In this document: positions 1-10,274 of the stretch, piece by piece
Layout of the letters: each line of letters starts with the position of its first letter
Position numbering within the stretch: the first letter of the stretch is position 1
Assembly: GCA_947448415.1 (NCBI GenBank)
Contig: CANFMT010000002.1
Span: 1 to 62,697, forward strand
Reading direction: 5' to 3'
Length of the DNA: 62,697 nt
DNA from: Burkholderiaceae bacterium
GTDB lineage: Bacteria; Pseudomonadota; Gammaproteobacteria; Burkholderiales; Burkholderiaceae
Notes under the pieces: model-generated
The model's database searches: none
What the model was told of the DNA's origin: nothing
Seen by the model: only the letters and a program-made list of their open reading frames with translations
Made by a program: the position numbers and the translations under genes

Positions 1-2096
<2,096 letters not shown>

Positions 2097-2098
2097 TC

Positions 2099-2800
2099 AT
2101 GGATGCTATTTCTTATTTAGATAGACGTAGTAAGTTGCAGGACTATTTTGATCGTACTGCTAACGATGCTTGGGCAAAGTTAACATCAGATGCTCCAGTC
2201 AGCGGCATCCGGGCAACCGTGAGAGCGGGCCGTGATCAAATGCGCAACACCATTATTAGCCGATTACCAGAGGAGCTTTCTGGTAAAAGAATTTTGGATG
2301 CGGGATGTGGTACTGGTGCCTTAGCGCTTGAGTTGGCCAACAAAGGAGCTTTAGTCACTGCAGTTGATCTGTCACCTAATTTAATCGAGCTTGCTAAAAG
2401 CAGAATTCCTGAGGGCAATCGTCGGAACATCAAATTCCATTCTGGCGATATGCTAGATGATGCTTATGGCGAATTCGATTATGTCATCGGCATGGATTCT
2501 ATGATCCATTACTGCGCAAAAGATATGTTGGTTGTATTGGAAAAGCTATCTTCACGTGTCAGTGAAAAAATATTATTCACTTTTGCTCCTAGTACATTAC
2601 CTCTTGAAGTGATGATTCGGGTTGGCCGCCTATTCCCAAGAAAAGATAGGGCGCCATTTATCGAGCCCATTAGTCATACGAAGTTACATAAATCGATTAA
2701 TCAATCGCCCTGGTTTGTGGATTGGGAGACGCCCTTTACGCATTTAGTATCTAGTGGTTTTTATAAGTCGCAACTCATGGAGTTGACAAAGCAATCATGA
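2099..2800 (+). CDS. bchM: Mg-protoporphyrin IX O-methyltransferase (BchM)
   Basis: BchM methylates the C13 propionate of Mg-protoporphyrin IX with S-adenosylmethionine, making the substrate of the AcsF cyclase encoded 4 kb downstream. The 233-residue product is of normal length and shows SAM-binding motif I (ILDAGCGTG, about 65-73) followed by the acidic end of strand beta-2 (VTAVDLS). The C-terminal half carries the family-typical segment rich in Pro and Arg around FPRKDRAPFIEP. It overlaps the next gene by 4 bases (ATGA type), which fits tight translational coupling in the H-L-M-lhaA order seen in purple bacteria. Confidence 0.95.
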   Translation: MDAISYLDRRSKLQDYFDRTANDAWAKLTSDAPVSGIRATVRAGRDQMRNTIISRLPEELSGKRILDAGCGTGALALELANKGALVTAVDLSPNLIELAKSRIPEGNRRNIKFHSGDMLDDAYGEFDYVIGMDSMIHYCAKDMLVVLEKLSSRVSEKILFTFAPSTLPLEVMIRVGRLFPRKDRAPFIEPISHTKLHKSINQSPWFVDWETPFTHLVSSGFYKSQLMELTKQS

Positions 2801-4227
2801 TTCGTATGCCTAAACTTGTAAAAGCTTGGACGAGGATTCATCCTCGATTTTTGCCTTTTGCAGACGTGGCAACTCCTGATTTACCTTTAGGAAGACTCCT
2901 CAGATTATCTTTGTTTCAAGTTTCTGTTGGCATGGCTACTTCATTACTCGTCGGCACCCTTAATCGCGTGATGATTGTAGAGATGAGCATAGATGCATGG
3001 TTAGTTGCCTTAATGGTGGCATTGCCTTTAGTCTTTGCTCCATTTAGAGCTTTAATTGGTCACAAGTCTGATACACATCGTTCTATCTTAGGTTGGAAGA
3101 GGGTTCCCTACATTTGGATGGGGACTTGGTTGCAGTTTGGCGGACTTGCCATCATGCCGTTCGCGTTGATCTTGTTGTCTGGTGACACGCACTGGCCTAT
3201 CTGGTTTAGCTATGTTGGCAGTACGTTGGCGTTTTTATTGGTGGGCGCTGGTATGCAAACCACTCAAACTGCTGGCTTAGCTCTTGCAACTGACCTAGCA
3301 GATGAAAAAAATAGACCGCGCGTAGTCGCAATGATGTATGTCATGTTGCTTGTCGGCATGGTGTTGAGCGGAATTATCTTCAGTCTATTTTTGGATCCCT
3401 TCAGCCCAATGCAATTAATTAGGGTAATACAAGGTGTGGCAGCACTCACTTTATTTCTGAATCTATTTGCCCTGTGGAAGCAAGAAGTTCGTCAGCCTAG
3501 AAATACTTCCCCTGATATTCCCCAGCCTAAATTCACTCAGAGTTGGCATCAATTCATCAAAAAACCAAACGTAAGTCGTTTTTTAATCATGCTTGGCCTT
3601 GGCACTACTGGTTTTAGTATGCAAGACATTATTTTGGAGCCCTATGGTGGCGAAATTTTGCAACTTGATGTTTCCGCAACCAGTTTCCTAACGGCCTTAA
3701 TTGCTTTTGGATCTTTATTGGCATTTTCACTATCAGCAAGATGGCTTGGTCGTGGATTTAACGCCCATAGAATCGCTGCGCTTGGTTTATTGCTAGGTTT
3801 AATTGCATTTACCCTAGTTATCTTCTCTGAACCAATGGGCTCGCCAAATTTATTCAGATTAGGTGCACTCTTAATTGGCTTTAGCGGCGGCTTGTTTGCG
3901 GTCAGCACCTTAACCATTGCAATGAGCATGGACCAAGAAAATATGAGCGGCATGGTTATTGGAGCGTGGGGAGCGGTGACTGCTACTTGCTCCGGAATTG
4001 GTATGTTATTGGGCGGTGCAATTCGGGATCTCGTAGGCCAATTAGCCATGAGTGGAGCAATTGGCTCCGCATTAATGAATCCAGCAACTGGGTACAGCTT
4101 TGTCTACCACATTGAAATTTATTTATTGTTCATTACTTTGGTTGCATTGGGTCCTTTGGTAGCTAAAAGGGCAGTTTTAGGAGTTTCAAAAACGAGTAAG
4201 TTTGGCCTAGCCGATTTTCCAGGCTAG
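2797..4227 (+). CDS. lhaA: PucC-family membrane protein, probable LH1 assembly factor LhaA
   Basis: A 476-residue, roughly 12-helix major-facilitator-like protein of the PucC/LhaA/BCH2 family, inferred to help assemble light-harvesting complex 1 in the inner membrane. Family marks seen are LNRVMIVE (55-62), RALIGHKSD (84-92), GWKRVPYIW (99-107) and SMQDIILEP in the second half. Its place between bchM and puhA is the classical lhaA position. A PucC paralogue lies at 10271-11599. The last codons form one arm of a hairpin followed by five T, so the 3' end may double as an attenuator before puhA. Confidence 0.88.
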   Translation: MIRMPKLVKAWTRIHPRFLPFADVATPDLPLGRLLRLSLFQVSVGMATSLLVGTLNRVMIVEMSIDAWLVALMVALPLVFAPFRALIGHKSDTHRSILGWKRVPYIWMGTWLQFGGLAIMPFALILLSGDTHWPIWFSYVGSTLAFLLVGAGMQTTQTAGLALATDLADEKNRPRVVAMMYVMLLVGMVLSGIIFSLFLDPFSPMQLIRVIQGVAALTLFLNLFALWKQEVRQPRNTSPDIPQPKFTQSWHQFIKKPNVSRFLIMLGLGTTGFSMQDIILEPYGGEILQLDVSATSFLTALIAFGSLLAFSLSARWLGRGFNAHRIAALGLLLGLIAFTLVIFSEPMGSPNLFRLGALLIGFSGGLFAVSTLTIAMSMDQENMSGMVIGAWGAVTATCSGIGMLLGGAIRDLVGQLAMSGAIGSALMNPATGYSFVYHIEIYLLFITLVALGPLVAKRAVLGVSKTSKFGLADFPG

Positions 4228-4232
4228 TTTTT
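4207..4232 (+). terminator. Hairpin plus T-run between lhaA and puhA
   Basis: CTAGCC (4207-4212) and GGCTAG (4222-4227) pair around a 9-base loop and are followed by TTTTT (4228-4232). The distal arm contains the lhaA stop codon TAG. The stem is short (6 bp), so it may be a partial terminator that lowers read-through from pigment genes into puh genes, or a processing site. Function is inferred from structure only. Confidence 0.45.
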
Positions 4233-4248
4233 AAAGAAGGAGAGAAAT

Positions 4249-5013
4249 ATGGGTACGGGTGCAATTACACAATATATCGACGTAGCTCAAGTCGTGTTTT
4301 ATATATTCTTGCTGTTCTTCGTTGGATTAATTATCTATCTAACATTGGAAAGTAAGCGAGAGGGATTTCCATTGGAAACTGAGCGCTATGGGCAGGTGCG
4401 CCATGAAGATGGAATCTTGGGTATGCCAAGGGTGAAAAAATTTGTAACAGAGTTTGGCAAAACTTATTATGCGCCGTTGCAAACTCCTCCTGAGCCAGAA
4501 AAAGTCTCTGCGGTTCCGATTCATCCTTGGAACGGAGCTCCATTAGCGCCAGTAGGAAATCCTCTATTAGCGGGTGTTGGACCAGGCTCTTATGCAAACC
4601 GCGCCGATCATGTCGATTACGACTTAGAAGGCCATGCACGTATACGCCCATTAAGAAATCTACCAAAAATTTCTATCTCAGAAATTGATATCAATCCAAT
4701 TGGTTTGGAGGTTATCGGTGCAGATGGCAATAAAGGCGGCAGGGTAACGGATGTATGGGTAGACCATATGGAAATGATGATTCGCTACCTTGAGGTAGAT
4801 GCAAACGGTAATAAGGTGTTATTACCTATTAACTTCTCTCGCATTGGAAAGCACAATATTCAAGTGCAATCTATATTGTCGGATCAATTTGCTCAAGTGC
4901 CAAAAACAAAGCACCCAGAAGAAGTGACTTTGCTAGAGGAAGAAAAAATTATGGCGTACTTTGGTGCGGGTACTTTATATGCAACACCTGAGCGTCAGGA
5001 GCCATTAGCATGA
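4249..5013 (+). CDS. puhA: Photosynthetic reaction centre H subunit (PuhA)
   Basis: The H subunit caps the cytoplasmic side of the type-2 reaction centre L/M dimer and shapes proton delivery to QB. At 254 residues it is of normal length. One N-terminal transmembrane helix (about 11-33) is followed by a charged linker beginning ESKREGFPLE and a C-terminal PRC-barrel containing GGRVTDVWVDHMEMMIRYLEV. The start is firmly set by a strong Shine-Dalgarno AAGGAG at 4237-4242, the best in this block, consistent with high expression. pufLM, encoding the core subunits, is not in the window. puhB follows with a 4-base overlap. Confidence 0.97.
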   Translation: MGTGAITQYIDVAQVVFYIFLLFFVGLIIYLTLESKREGFPLETERYGQVRHEDGILGMPRVKKFVTEFGKTYYAPLQTPPEPEKVSAVPIHPWNGAPLAPVGNPLLAGVGPGSYANRADHVDYDLEGHARIRPLRNLPKISISEIDINPIGLEVIGADGNKGGRVTDVWVDHMEMMIRYLEVDANGNKVLLPINFSRIGKHNIQVQSILSDQFAQVPKTKHPEEVTLLEEEKIMAYFGAGTLYATPERQEPLA

Positions 5014-5690
5014 GTCTCGATATCCATAGCAGTCCAGAACATGAGTTTGAGGCTGAATTCGGCCTTCCGGAGAAATTACCAAAAGGTGAGCGTATTTTGT
5101 GGCAGGGATCACCTGACACAAAGACCATCCTATCAAAGGTTTTTCATATCAAACTCTTAGCCCTTTATTTTGGATTGCTATTGGCATATCGTTTAGTGAC
5201 CGGTTTTAGTGATGGCGAACCGGTATCAGTTATCTTGTCTTCAGTGCTTACTATTCTGGCTTTATCGAGCTTAGGTCTTGGTCTAGTTGGTCTGATTGGA
5301 TATTTGATCGCTTCAACAGCGGTTTACACCATCACCAATAAGCGTGTGGTGATGCGAATTGGTATCGTGCTCAATATGACTTTCAATTTCCCCTTAAAAA
5401 TGATTGAGTCAGCAGATTGTGGATTTACTAAAGACGGTGCAGGTGATATTTATTTGAAGTTGAGCAAGGGAACTAAGATTGCAATATTTCATTTATGGCC
5501 ACATGCAAGACCTGGTAAGTGGGCTGCTCCCCAGCCGACTTTAAGAGGAATCAAACACTGTGCTGAAGTTGCACAAATTTTGGTGGACGCATGGGCAGTA
5601 GAAAATAATGTCATCGCACGTACTGTCCAAGCAAATGAGCGCAAGTCTATGGATGCTAAAAGTCATTACTCAGAGGTAGAAGCAGCATGA
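5010..5690 (+). CDS. puhB: Photosynthetic complex assembly protein PuhB
   Basis: PuhB is an inner-membrane factor needed for normal reaction-centre and LH1 assembly. The 226-residue protein begins with a PH-like segment (GERILWQGSPD, about 27-36). Three hydrophobic stretches follow (roughly 47-64, 73-90, 91-105), then ITNKRVVMRIG, typical of bacterial PH/DUF-type domains, and a soluble C-terminus. The gene is overlapped by 4 bases on both sides, by puhA and puhC, giving the usual puhABC order. Recognition rests on position plus the WQG and TNKRVV motifs. Confidence 0.92.
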   Translation: MSLDIHSSPEHEFEAEFGLPEKLPKGERILWQGSPDTKTILSKVFHIKLLALYFGLLLAYRLVTGFSDGEPVSVILSSVLTILALSSLGLGLVGLIGYLIASTAVYTITNKRVVMRIGIVLNMTFNFPLKMIESADCGFTKDGAGDIYLKLSKGTKIAIFHLWPHARPGKWAAPQPTLRGIKHCAEVAQILVDAWAVENNVIARTVQANERKSMDAKSHYSEVEAA

Positions 5691-6130
5691 TTTTGCGTAT
5701 GAACACTATTCAGATGCAAAACTATATTGCATTGATTATTGTTTCATTGCTCGCAGTGGTGGTTCTGCTGATTGGAAACTTCGTTCAATCTGGAAAGCTA
5801 GAGCATCAGCCAGATGCCGGCATCGTTGCGAAGAAAACACTGCACTTTAGAGATCTTCCTAGCGGTGCAGTAGGTGTGATTTCTGCAGATAACGGACAAA
5901 TGATTGCTCAGGTTGAAGGACAAGCAGGTTTTGTAAGAGGAATTTTGAGGGCTCTGGCGCGTGATCGCCGTATTCGTCAAATTTCTAGTGATGATGCTTT
6001 TGAATTAATTAGTCGTGCTGATGGCAGACTCACCTTAATTGATTTAGCTACTAATAACCGAATTGATTTAGAGTCGTTTGGGAAAGATAACGCTGCTGAA
6101 TTTGCTACTTTTTTAAATATTGCGAGATAA
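5687..6130 (+). CDS. puhC: Photosynthetic complex assembly protein PuhC
   Basis: A 147-residue protein with one N-terminal membrane helix (about 13-31) and a periplasmic domain containing FRDLPSGAVGVISADNG, matching PuhC, which influences LH1-reaction-centre assembly. The start ATG overlaps the puhB stop. An in-frame ATG four codons later could also serve, and neither is clearly favoured by a Shine-Dalgarno. It is of usual length. The gene is followed after 2 bases by an uncharacterised small gene present at this point in the cluster. Confidence 0.9.
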   Translation: MILRMNTIQMQNYIALIIVSLLAVVVLLIGNFVQSGKLEHQPDAGIVAKKTLHFRDLPSGAVGVISADNGQMIAQVEGQAGFVRGILRALARDRRIRQISSDDAFELISRADGRLTLIDLATNNRIDLESFGKDNAAEFATFLNIAR

Positions 6131-6132
6131 CT

Positions 6133-6486
6133 ATGTCAAAACAAACTGTTCCTTGTCATGTCGACATGTCAAATACCTCTGAGTTTCTTTATGCTCACGT
6201 TGATTTGAGTGGGGTTCAGGTCGGACCTGGAGATCAAGTGCTGGTCCACGATCCTATCGTAGACATCAATTTTGGTGAGGTACTGAGTTATGACCGCACT
6301 GCTACAGTTTCTAAGGCAGGCATCTTTTCACGTCTGTGGGTCTATTTGACAGCAAGACTTGAAGTCACCATGCTATATGAAGTGAGTTTTTCAACCACTC
6401 GATTTAGTAAGGCTAAGAAATATCCGAGGCCAGCTCCTATTAAACAGGCTCCCCCTATTATTTTGCATGAAGGAGTAAAAGTATGA
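6133..6486 (+). CDS. Uncharacterised protein between puhC and acsF
   Basis: A 117-residue soluble protein with no signal peptide or membrane helix. I know no assigned function. The first half reads like a small beta-rich fold ([19 protein letters not shown], then [13 protein letters not shown]), and the C-terminus is Lys/Pro-rich and likely flexible. It lies 2 bases after puhC and overlaps acsF by 4 bases, so it is almost certainly co-translated with both. An accessory role to cyclase or reaction-centre assembly is inferred from position only. Confidence 0.8.
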   Translation: MSKQTVPCHVDMSNTSEFLYAHVDLSGVQVGPGDQVLVHDPIVDINFGEVLSYDRTATVSKAGIFSRLWVYLTARLEVTMLYEVSFSTTRFSKAKKYPRPAPIKQAPPIILHEGVKV

Positions 6487-7559
6487 GCGCCACATCGCCA
6501 ACAATGCCTATGGGGCGTCCAATTAATGAGTCAACGGATCGTGCTTTAGAGAATACGATTCTTAGCCCGCGCTTTTACACCACCGACTTTGATGAGATGG
6601 ATCGCTTTGATATTTCATCTGTGAAGCCTGAGTGGGATCGACTCATGCAAGAGTTTGACCAGGATATTAATCAGGCCCATTTTCAGCGTCCTGAAGATAT
6701 GTCTAAGGATTACTCACATCTTCCTGAGGGCCTATACCAGGAATTTCTGGATTTTTTGATTAGTTCAATTACTTCCGAGTTTTCTGGTTGCGTGCTGTAT
6801 TCCGAGATCAAGAAATCCATTAATAATCCGGAACTCAAAAATCTATTCTCTTATATGGCTCGCGATGAAAGTAGGCATGCTGGCTTTATTAATCAGTGGC
6901 TCAAAGATTTTGGCATTGGTGTTGATTTAGGATTTTTGGCAAGGACCAAAAAATATACCTTCTTTAAGCCGAAGTTTATTTTTTATGCGACCTACCTTTC
7001 TGAGAAGATTGGTTATGCACGCTACATCATGATTTATCGCATTATTCAGAAAAATCCAGATTTACGTTTCCACCCCATATTTCTTTGGTTTGAGAAATGG
7101 TGTAACGACGAGTTTCGTCATGGTGAAGCATTCGCATTATTAATGCGCTCTAACCCCAAATTACTCAGCGGTGTCAATCGTTTGTGGATTCGTTTTTTCC
7201 TTATCGCAGTCTATGCAACGATGTATGTGCGAGATCACTCAAGACCAGAATTTCATAAGGCGCTGGGTGTCTCTCCTACGGATTATGATCGCCAGGTTCT
7301 TAAAATCACCTCTGATATTTCTAAGCAAGTATTTCCTTTTACTATTAATTTGGATGATCCACGGGTATGGAAGGGATTTGAAAAGCTCAGAATGATTTCT
7401 GATGAGGTTGAGGAGCTTAAATTAAAGGGCGGACTCTTCTCTACGATTAAGCGTGGTGCTTTAGCTGTGAGTGCTGCCGCAACCTTCCTGCACATTTATC
7501 TATTGCCAGTAGTTCCTAATGAGTTACCGGCCGATATCCGTTTAGCGCCTGTTTGGTAA
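6483..7559 (+). CDS. acsF: Oxygen-dependent Mg-protoporphyrin IX monomethyl ester cyclase (AcsF)
   Basis: AcsF is the diiron monooxygenase that closes the isocyclic E ring, forming divinyl-protochlorophyllide with O2. The 358-residue protein has the paired iron-binding motifs of the family: [21 protein letters not shown] (DESRH at 128-132) and [10 protein letters not shown] (DEFRH at 209-213). The oxygen-independent cyclase BchE is not seen in this window, which suggests pigment synthesis needs oxygen, as in aerobic anoxygenic phototrophs. Its start overlaps the preceding small gene and puhE follows 6 bases later. Confidence 0.96.
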   Translation: MSATSPTMPMGRPINESTDRALENTILSPRFYTTDFDEMDRFDISSVKPEWDRLMQEFDQDINQAHFQRPEDMSKDYSHLPEGLYQEFLDFLISSITSEFSGCVLYSEIKKSINNPELKNLFSYMARDESRHAGFINQWLKDFGIGVDLGFLARTKKYTFFKPKFIFYATYLSEKIGYARYIMIYRIIQKNPDLRFHPIFLWFEKWCNDEFRHGEAFALLMRSNPKLLSGVNRLWIRFFLIAVYATMYVRDHSRPEFHKALGVSPTDYDRQVLKITSDISKQVFPFTINLDDPRVWKGFEKLRMISDEVEELKLKGGLFSTIKRGALAVSAAATFLHIYLLPVVPNELPADIRLAPVW

Positions 7560-7565
7560 GCCCAG

Positions 7566-8324
7566 ATGTATTTTTGGATAAGCCCTCTAATCTTCACCAT
7601 CTTTGTATGGTGGTTTAGCACGGGCCTTATTCTGAAGATTAATGGCTTGCCTAAGCAGTTTTTCAAGGCAATCTTTGCAGTTTCTATTGGTGTATTGCTG
7701 ATGGCTTTCTGGGGGCTGGAAATTTCTGGTCAACAAGCTACTGTTGCTGGCGCTTACTGCTCCTTTACCTGCGCAATCATCATTTGGGGTTGGCAAGAGC
7801 TCGCTTTTTTACTGGGCTACATTACCGGATCGCGACGCTCGGATTGTCCTCAGGGACTCAGTGGCATACGACGTGCTTGGTACGCATTCCAAACCATTAA
7901 TTACCATGAGATGACTTTGCTTGGTTTGGGTATTGTCTTATTCTTGATGAATCTTGAGGCTGATAACCAAACCGGTTTTTGGACCTATGTCATTCTGTGG
8001 GGAATGCGACAAAGCACCAAGATTAATATTTTCTTAGGTGTTTTGAATTTTAATGAAGCTTTCTTGCCTCAGCATTTGAAATATCTCATCACTTACTTCA
8101 GACGTAAGGCAATGAATCTTTTAATGCCGTTTTCTATTCTAATTTCAGTACTCTTTTTGGTTCCTATTTGGTCGCATGCAGCTTCCGAGTCATCTGCTTA
8201 TGAAATTACATCATCAGCATTATTGGGTACGCTATTAGCGCTTGGATTGTTGGAGCATTTATTCCTTGTTATGCCATTTCCTAGTGAGTTGTTATGGAAG
8301 TGGGGCTATAAAAATCATCGTTAA
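7566..8324 (+). CDS. puhE: Photosynthetic complex assembly protein PuhE (DUF3623 type)
   Basis: A 252-residue polytopic membrane protein with about seven hydrophobic segments. It contains FLLGYITGSRRSDCPQG and WGMRQSTKINIFLGVLN, which I recognise as the PuhE/DUF3623 signature found in purple-bacterial photosynthesis clusters. PuhE is linked to reaction-centre levels, but its mechanism is not settled. It lies 6 bases after acsF and 12 bases before ispH. The final hydrophobic helix ends in EHLFLVMPFP, also typical of the family. Confidence 0.88.
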   Translation: MYFWISPLIFTIFVWWFSTGLILKINGLPKQFFKAIFAVSIGVLLMAFWGLEISGQQATVAGAYCSFTCAIIIWGWQELAFLLGYITGSRRSDCPQGLSGIRRAWYAFQTINYHEMTLLGLGIVLFLMNLEADNQTGFWTYVILWGMRQSTKINIFLGVLNFNEAFLPQHLKYLITYFRRKAMNLLMPFSILISVLFLVPIWSHAASESSAYEITSSALLGTLLALGLLEHLFLVMPFPSELLWKWGYKNHR

Positions 8325-8336
8325 GCGACGGTAAAT

Positions 8337-9278
8337 ATGCTTTCTAAAAAAACGATCTATTTAGCTCAACCACGAGGCTTTTGTGCCGGAGTGGAAAGGG
8401 CTATTCTCATAGTGGAAGAAGCTTTAAAGAAATACGGCGCCCCAATTTATGTAAGACATGAAATTATTCATAATGCTTATGTAGTGAAAGATTTTGAATC
8501 ACGCGGCGTGGTATTCATTAATCAGTTAGATGCAGTGCCCAAAGGGGCTATTCTAATTTTTAGCGCACATGGCGTGTCTAAGGCTGTCCGTTATGAAGCA
8601 GATGAACGTCAGTTCCAAGTATTCGATGCTACGTGTCCCTTGGTTGCAAAAGTTCATGCAGAAGTGGTTAGCTTAAAAGAACGAGGCTATCAAATTATTA
8701 TGATTGGTCATCGCGGGCACCCGGAGGTAGAGGGCACTATGGGGCAGGTTGATTCTTCTATTCATTTAATTGAGCACGTATCAGATGTTGATCAACTCAC
8801 TTTTAATAAAGATGAATTACTTGCTTATGTGACTCAAACAACGCTATCGGTTGATGAGACGCAAGAAATTACTATTGCACTCATGAAAAAGTATCCCAAA
8901 ATCCACGCACCTAAAAGACAAGATATTTGTTACGCCACTCAGAATCGACAGGATGCAGTCAAAGCCATGATTCCTCACGTTGATATTGTCATCGTTGTTG
9001 GCAGTCAAAATAGTTCTAATTCCAAGCGGTTACAAGAGTTAGCAAGTAGCCTAAAGGTACCGGCCTATTTAGTGGACGATCCCAGTAAGATCGAAGCCGA
9101 GTGGTTTAAGTCGGTAAAGAATATTGGGGTAACAGCTGGTGCGTCCGCTCCAGAGTCTTTAACCAGCAAAATCATTGATGCAATCAATTCTCGTTACAGG
9201 GGTTCAGTTGTCCCCATGCCCGGAATTGAAGAAACCATTAGCTTTTCCCTGCCAAAGGGTTTATTGCAGGCAGCCTAG
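8337..9278 (+). CDS. ispH: 4-hydroxy-3-methylbut-2-enyl diphosphate reductase (IspH/LytB)
   Basis: IspH performs the last step of the MEP pathway, reducing HMBPP to IPP and DMAPP with a [4Fe-4S] cluster. All three cluster cysteines are present: C16 (RGFCAGV), C100 (DATCPL) and C198 (DICYATQ). HGV, HRGHPE and TQTTL match the substrate pocket. Length (313) is normal. It is the last gene of block A and supplies isoprenoids for the phytyl tail and carotenoids. A housekeeping copy elsewhere is likely but cannot be checked here. A weak hairpin with a T-run follows. Confidence 0.96.
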   Translation: MLSKKTIYLAQPRGFCAGVERAILIVEEALKKYGAPIYVRHEIIHNAYVVKDFESRGVVFINQLDAVPKGAILIFSAHGVSKAVRYEADERQFQVFDATCPLVAKVHAEVVSLKERGYQIIMIGHRGHPEVEGTMGQVDSSIHLIEHVSDVDQLTFNKDELLAYVTQTTLSVDETQEITIALMKKYPKIHAPKRQDICYATQNRQDAVKAMIPHVDIVIVVGSQNSSNSKRLQELASSLKVPAYLVDDPSKIEAEWFKSVKNIGVTAGASAPESLTSKIIDAINSRYRGSVVPMPGIEETISFSLPKGLLQAA

Positions 9279-9295
9279 GGCTAACAGACACCTTT

Positions 9296-9316
9296 CCCTT
9301 GATAAATAAGGGTTTT
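9296..9316 (+). terminator. Weak intrinsic terminator after ispH
   Basis: CCCTT (9296-9300) and AAGGG (9308-9312) pair around a 7-base loop and are followed by TTTT. The stem is only 5 bp, so termination is probably incomplete and bchG may receive some read-through. Confidence 0.4.
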
Positions 9317-9341
9317 CACTGGTAAAAACAGGCTAAAAAAG

Positions 9342-9359
9342 TGTCAAATTTAATTGACA
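9342..9359 (+). promoter_or_regulatory. PpsR/CrtJ binding palindrome upstream of bchG
   Basis: TGTC-N10-GACA is matched exactly (TGTC 9342-9345, GACA 9356-9359) and one more base pair extends it to GTGTCAA...TTGACAC. This is the consensus bound by the PpsR/CrtJ redox and light repressor of bch, crt and puc genes in purple bacteria. The right arm contains a perfect -35 hexamer TTGACA (9354-9359), so a bound repressor would block RNA polymerase directly. No PpsR gene is in the window. Confidence 0.82.
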
Positions 9360-9382
9360 CTTTAAAATGTCAATGACAAAAT
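9354..9382 (+). promoter_or_regulatory. Candidate sigma-70 promoter of bchG
   Basis: TTGACA (9354-9359) is followed after 17 bases by CAAAAT (9377-9382), a 4/6 match to the -10 box. Transcription would then begin at or next to the bchG ATG at 9390, giving a leaderless mRNA, which fits the absence of any Shine-Dalgarno there. A second possible -10, TAAAAT (9363-9368), has no good -35. Either way the PpsR palindrome overlaps the core promoter. Confidence 0.5.
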
Positions 9383-9389
9383 CATTTAC

Positions 9390-10274
9390 ATGAATCTGCC
9401 AGAACCAAGAGCAATTTTGACGCTTTTAAAGCCTATTACATGGTTTCCTCCCATGTGGGCTTTTGCTTGTGGATCGATTACTGGTAGCGAAAAAATCGTT
9501 GAGAATCTGCCGATATTTTTTCTGGGCTTGTTGCTGACTGGCCCACTTGTATGTGCTTCAAGCCAAGCAGTCAATGATTGGTATGACAGACACGTCGATG
9601 CAATTAATGAGCCAAATCGACCGATTCCTTCTGGTCGCATTCCTGGAAGATGGGGTCTTTATATCGCAGTGATTTGGTCATTGATTTCCTTGTGGGTAGG
9701 AAGCTTCTTAGGCCCAATTGGATTTCTTGCAACTGCACTAGCTCTTGTGCTGGCATGGTTCTATAGCATGCCACCTATCCGTTTTAAAAATAATGGCTGG
9801 CTTGGTAATCTTGCTTGCGGTGTGAGTTATGAGGGCTTGGCTTGGGTCACCGGCGCGGCATTGTTATCGGGTGGAGTGGTGCCAAGTAAGCCATCTCTTC
9901 TGCTTGCGGGCTTATATAGCGCAAGTGCTCACGGCATCATGACCTTAAATGATTTCAAGGCAATAGAGGGTGATCGACAAATGGGTGTGCGATCACTACC
10001 TGTTCAACTCGGTGCAATGAGAGCGGCTCAAGTATCTGCAGTATTGATGTTGGCGCCACAAGTGATCGTGTTGGCTTTACTGCTGTTTTGGGACAAGTCT
10101 AGTTATGCAGCGGCTATGGGTGCATTGATGATTGGGCAAATGATTTTATTGCGTGATTTTTTAAAAAGACCGATTGAGAAAGCGCTTTTTTACAGCGGCT
10201 TTGGAGTGCCTTTATTAGTTTCTGGAATGATGGTCGCTGCATTTGCGGTCAATAGTTTAGGCATAGAGTCATGA
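9390..10274 (+). CDS. bchG: Bacteriochlorophyll synthase (BchG)
   Basis: BchG esterifies bacteriochlorophyllide a with geranylgeranyl (or phytyl) diphosphate at the inner membrane. The 294-residue UbiA-family protein has the two Asp-rich motifs of polyprenyltransferases: NDWYDRHVD (62-70) and NDFKAIEGDR (187-196), with about eight membrane helices around them. It opens block B, preceded by the only gap longer than 100 bases in the first 17 kb. No Shine-Dalgarno is visible before the ATG. It overlaps the next gene by 4 bases, in the conserved bchG-PucC-like-bchP order. Confidence 0.96.
   Translation: MNLPEPRAILTLLKPITWFPPMWAFACGSITGSEKIVENLPIFFLGLLLTGPLVCASSQAVNDWYDRHVDAINEPNRPIPSGRIPGRWGLYIAVIWSLISLWVGSFLGPIGFLATALALVLAWFYSMPPIRFKNNGWLGNLACGVSYEGLAWVTGAALLSGGVVPSKPSLLLAGLYSASAHGIMTLNDFKAIEGDRQMGVRSLPVQLGAMRAAQVSAVLMLAPQVIVLALLLFWDKSSYAAAMGALMIGQMILLRDFLKRPIEKALFYSGFGVPLLVSGMMVAAFAVNSLGIES

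Noticed and set aside
3642..4049. 135-codon minus-strand frame
   Set aside because: It is a shadow of the lhaA coding strand, with low-complexity Pro/Lys/Ala composition and no ribosome site.
9368..9390. Second PpsR site between 9368 and bchG
   Set aside because: TGTC...ACA spacing is 17 rather than 12 bases, and the short TGTCAATGACA has the wrong spacing.
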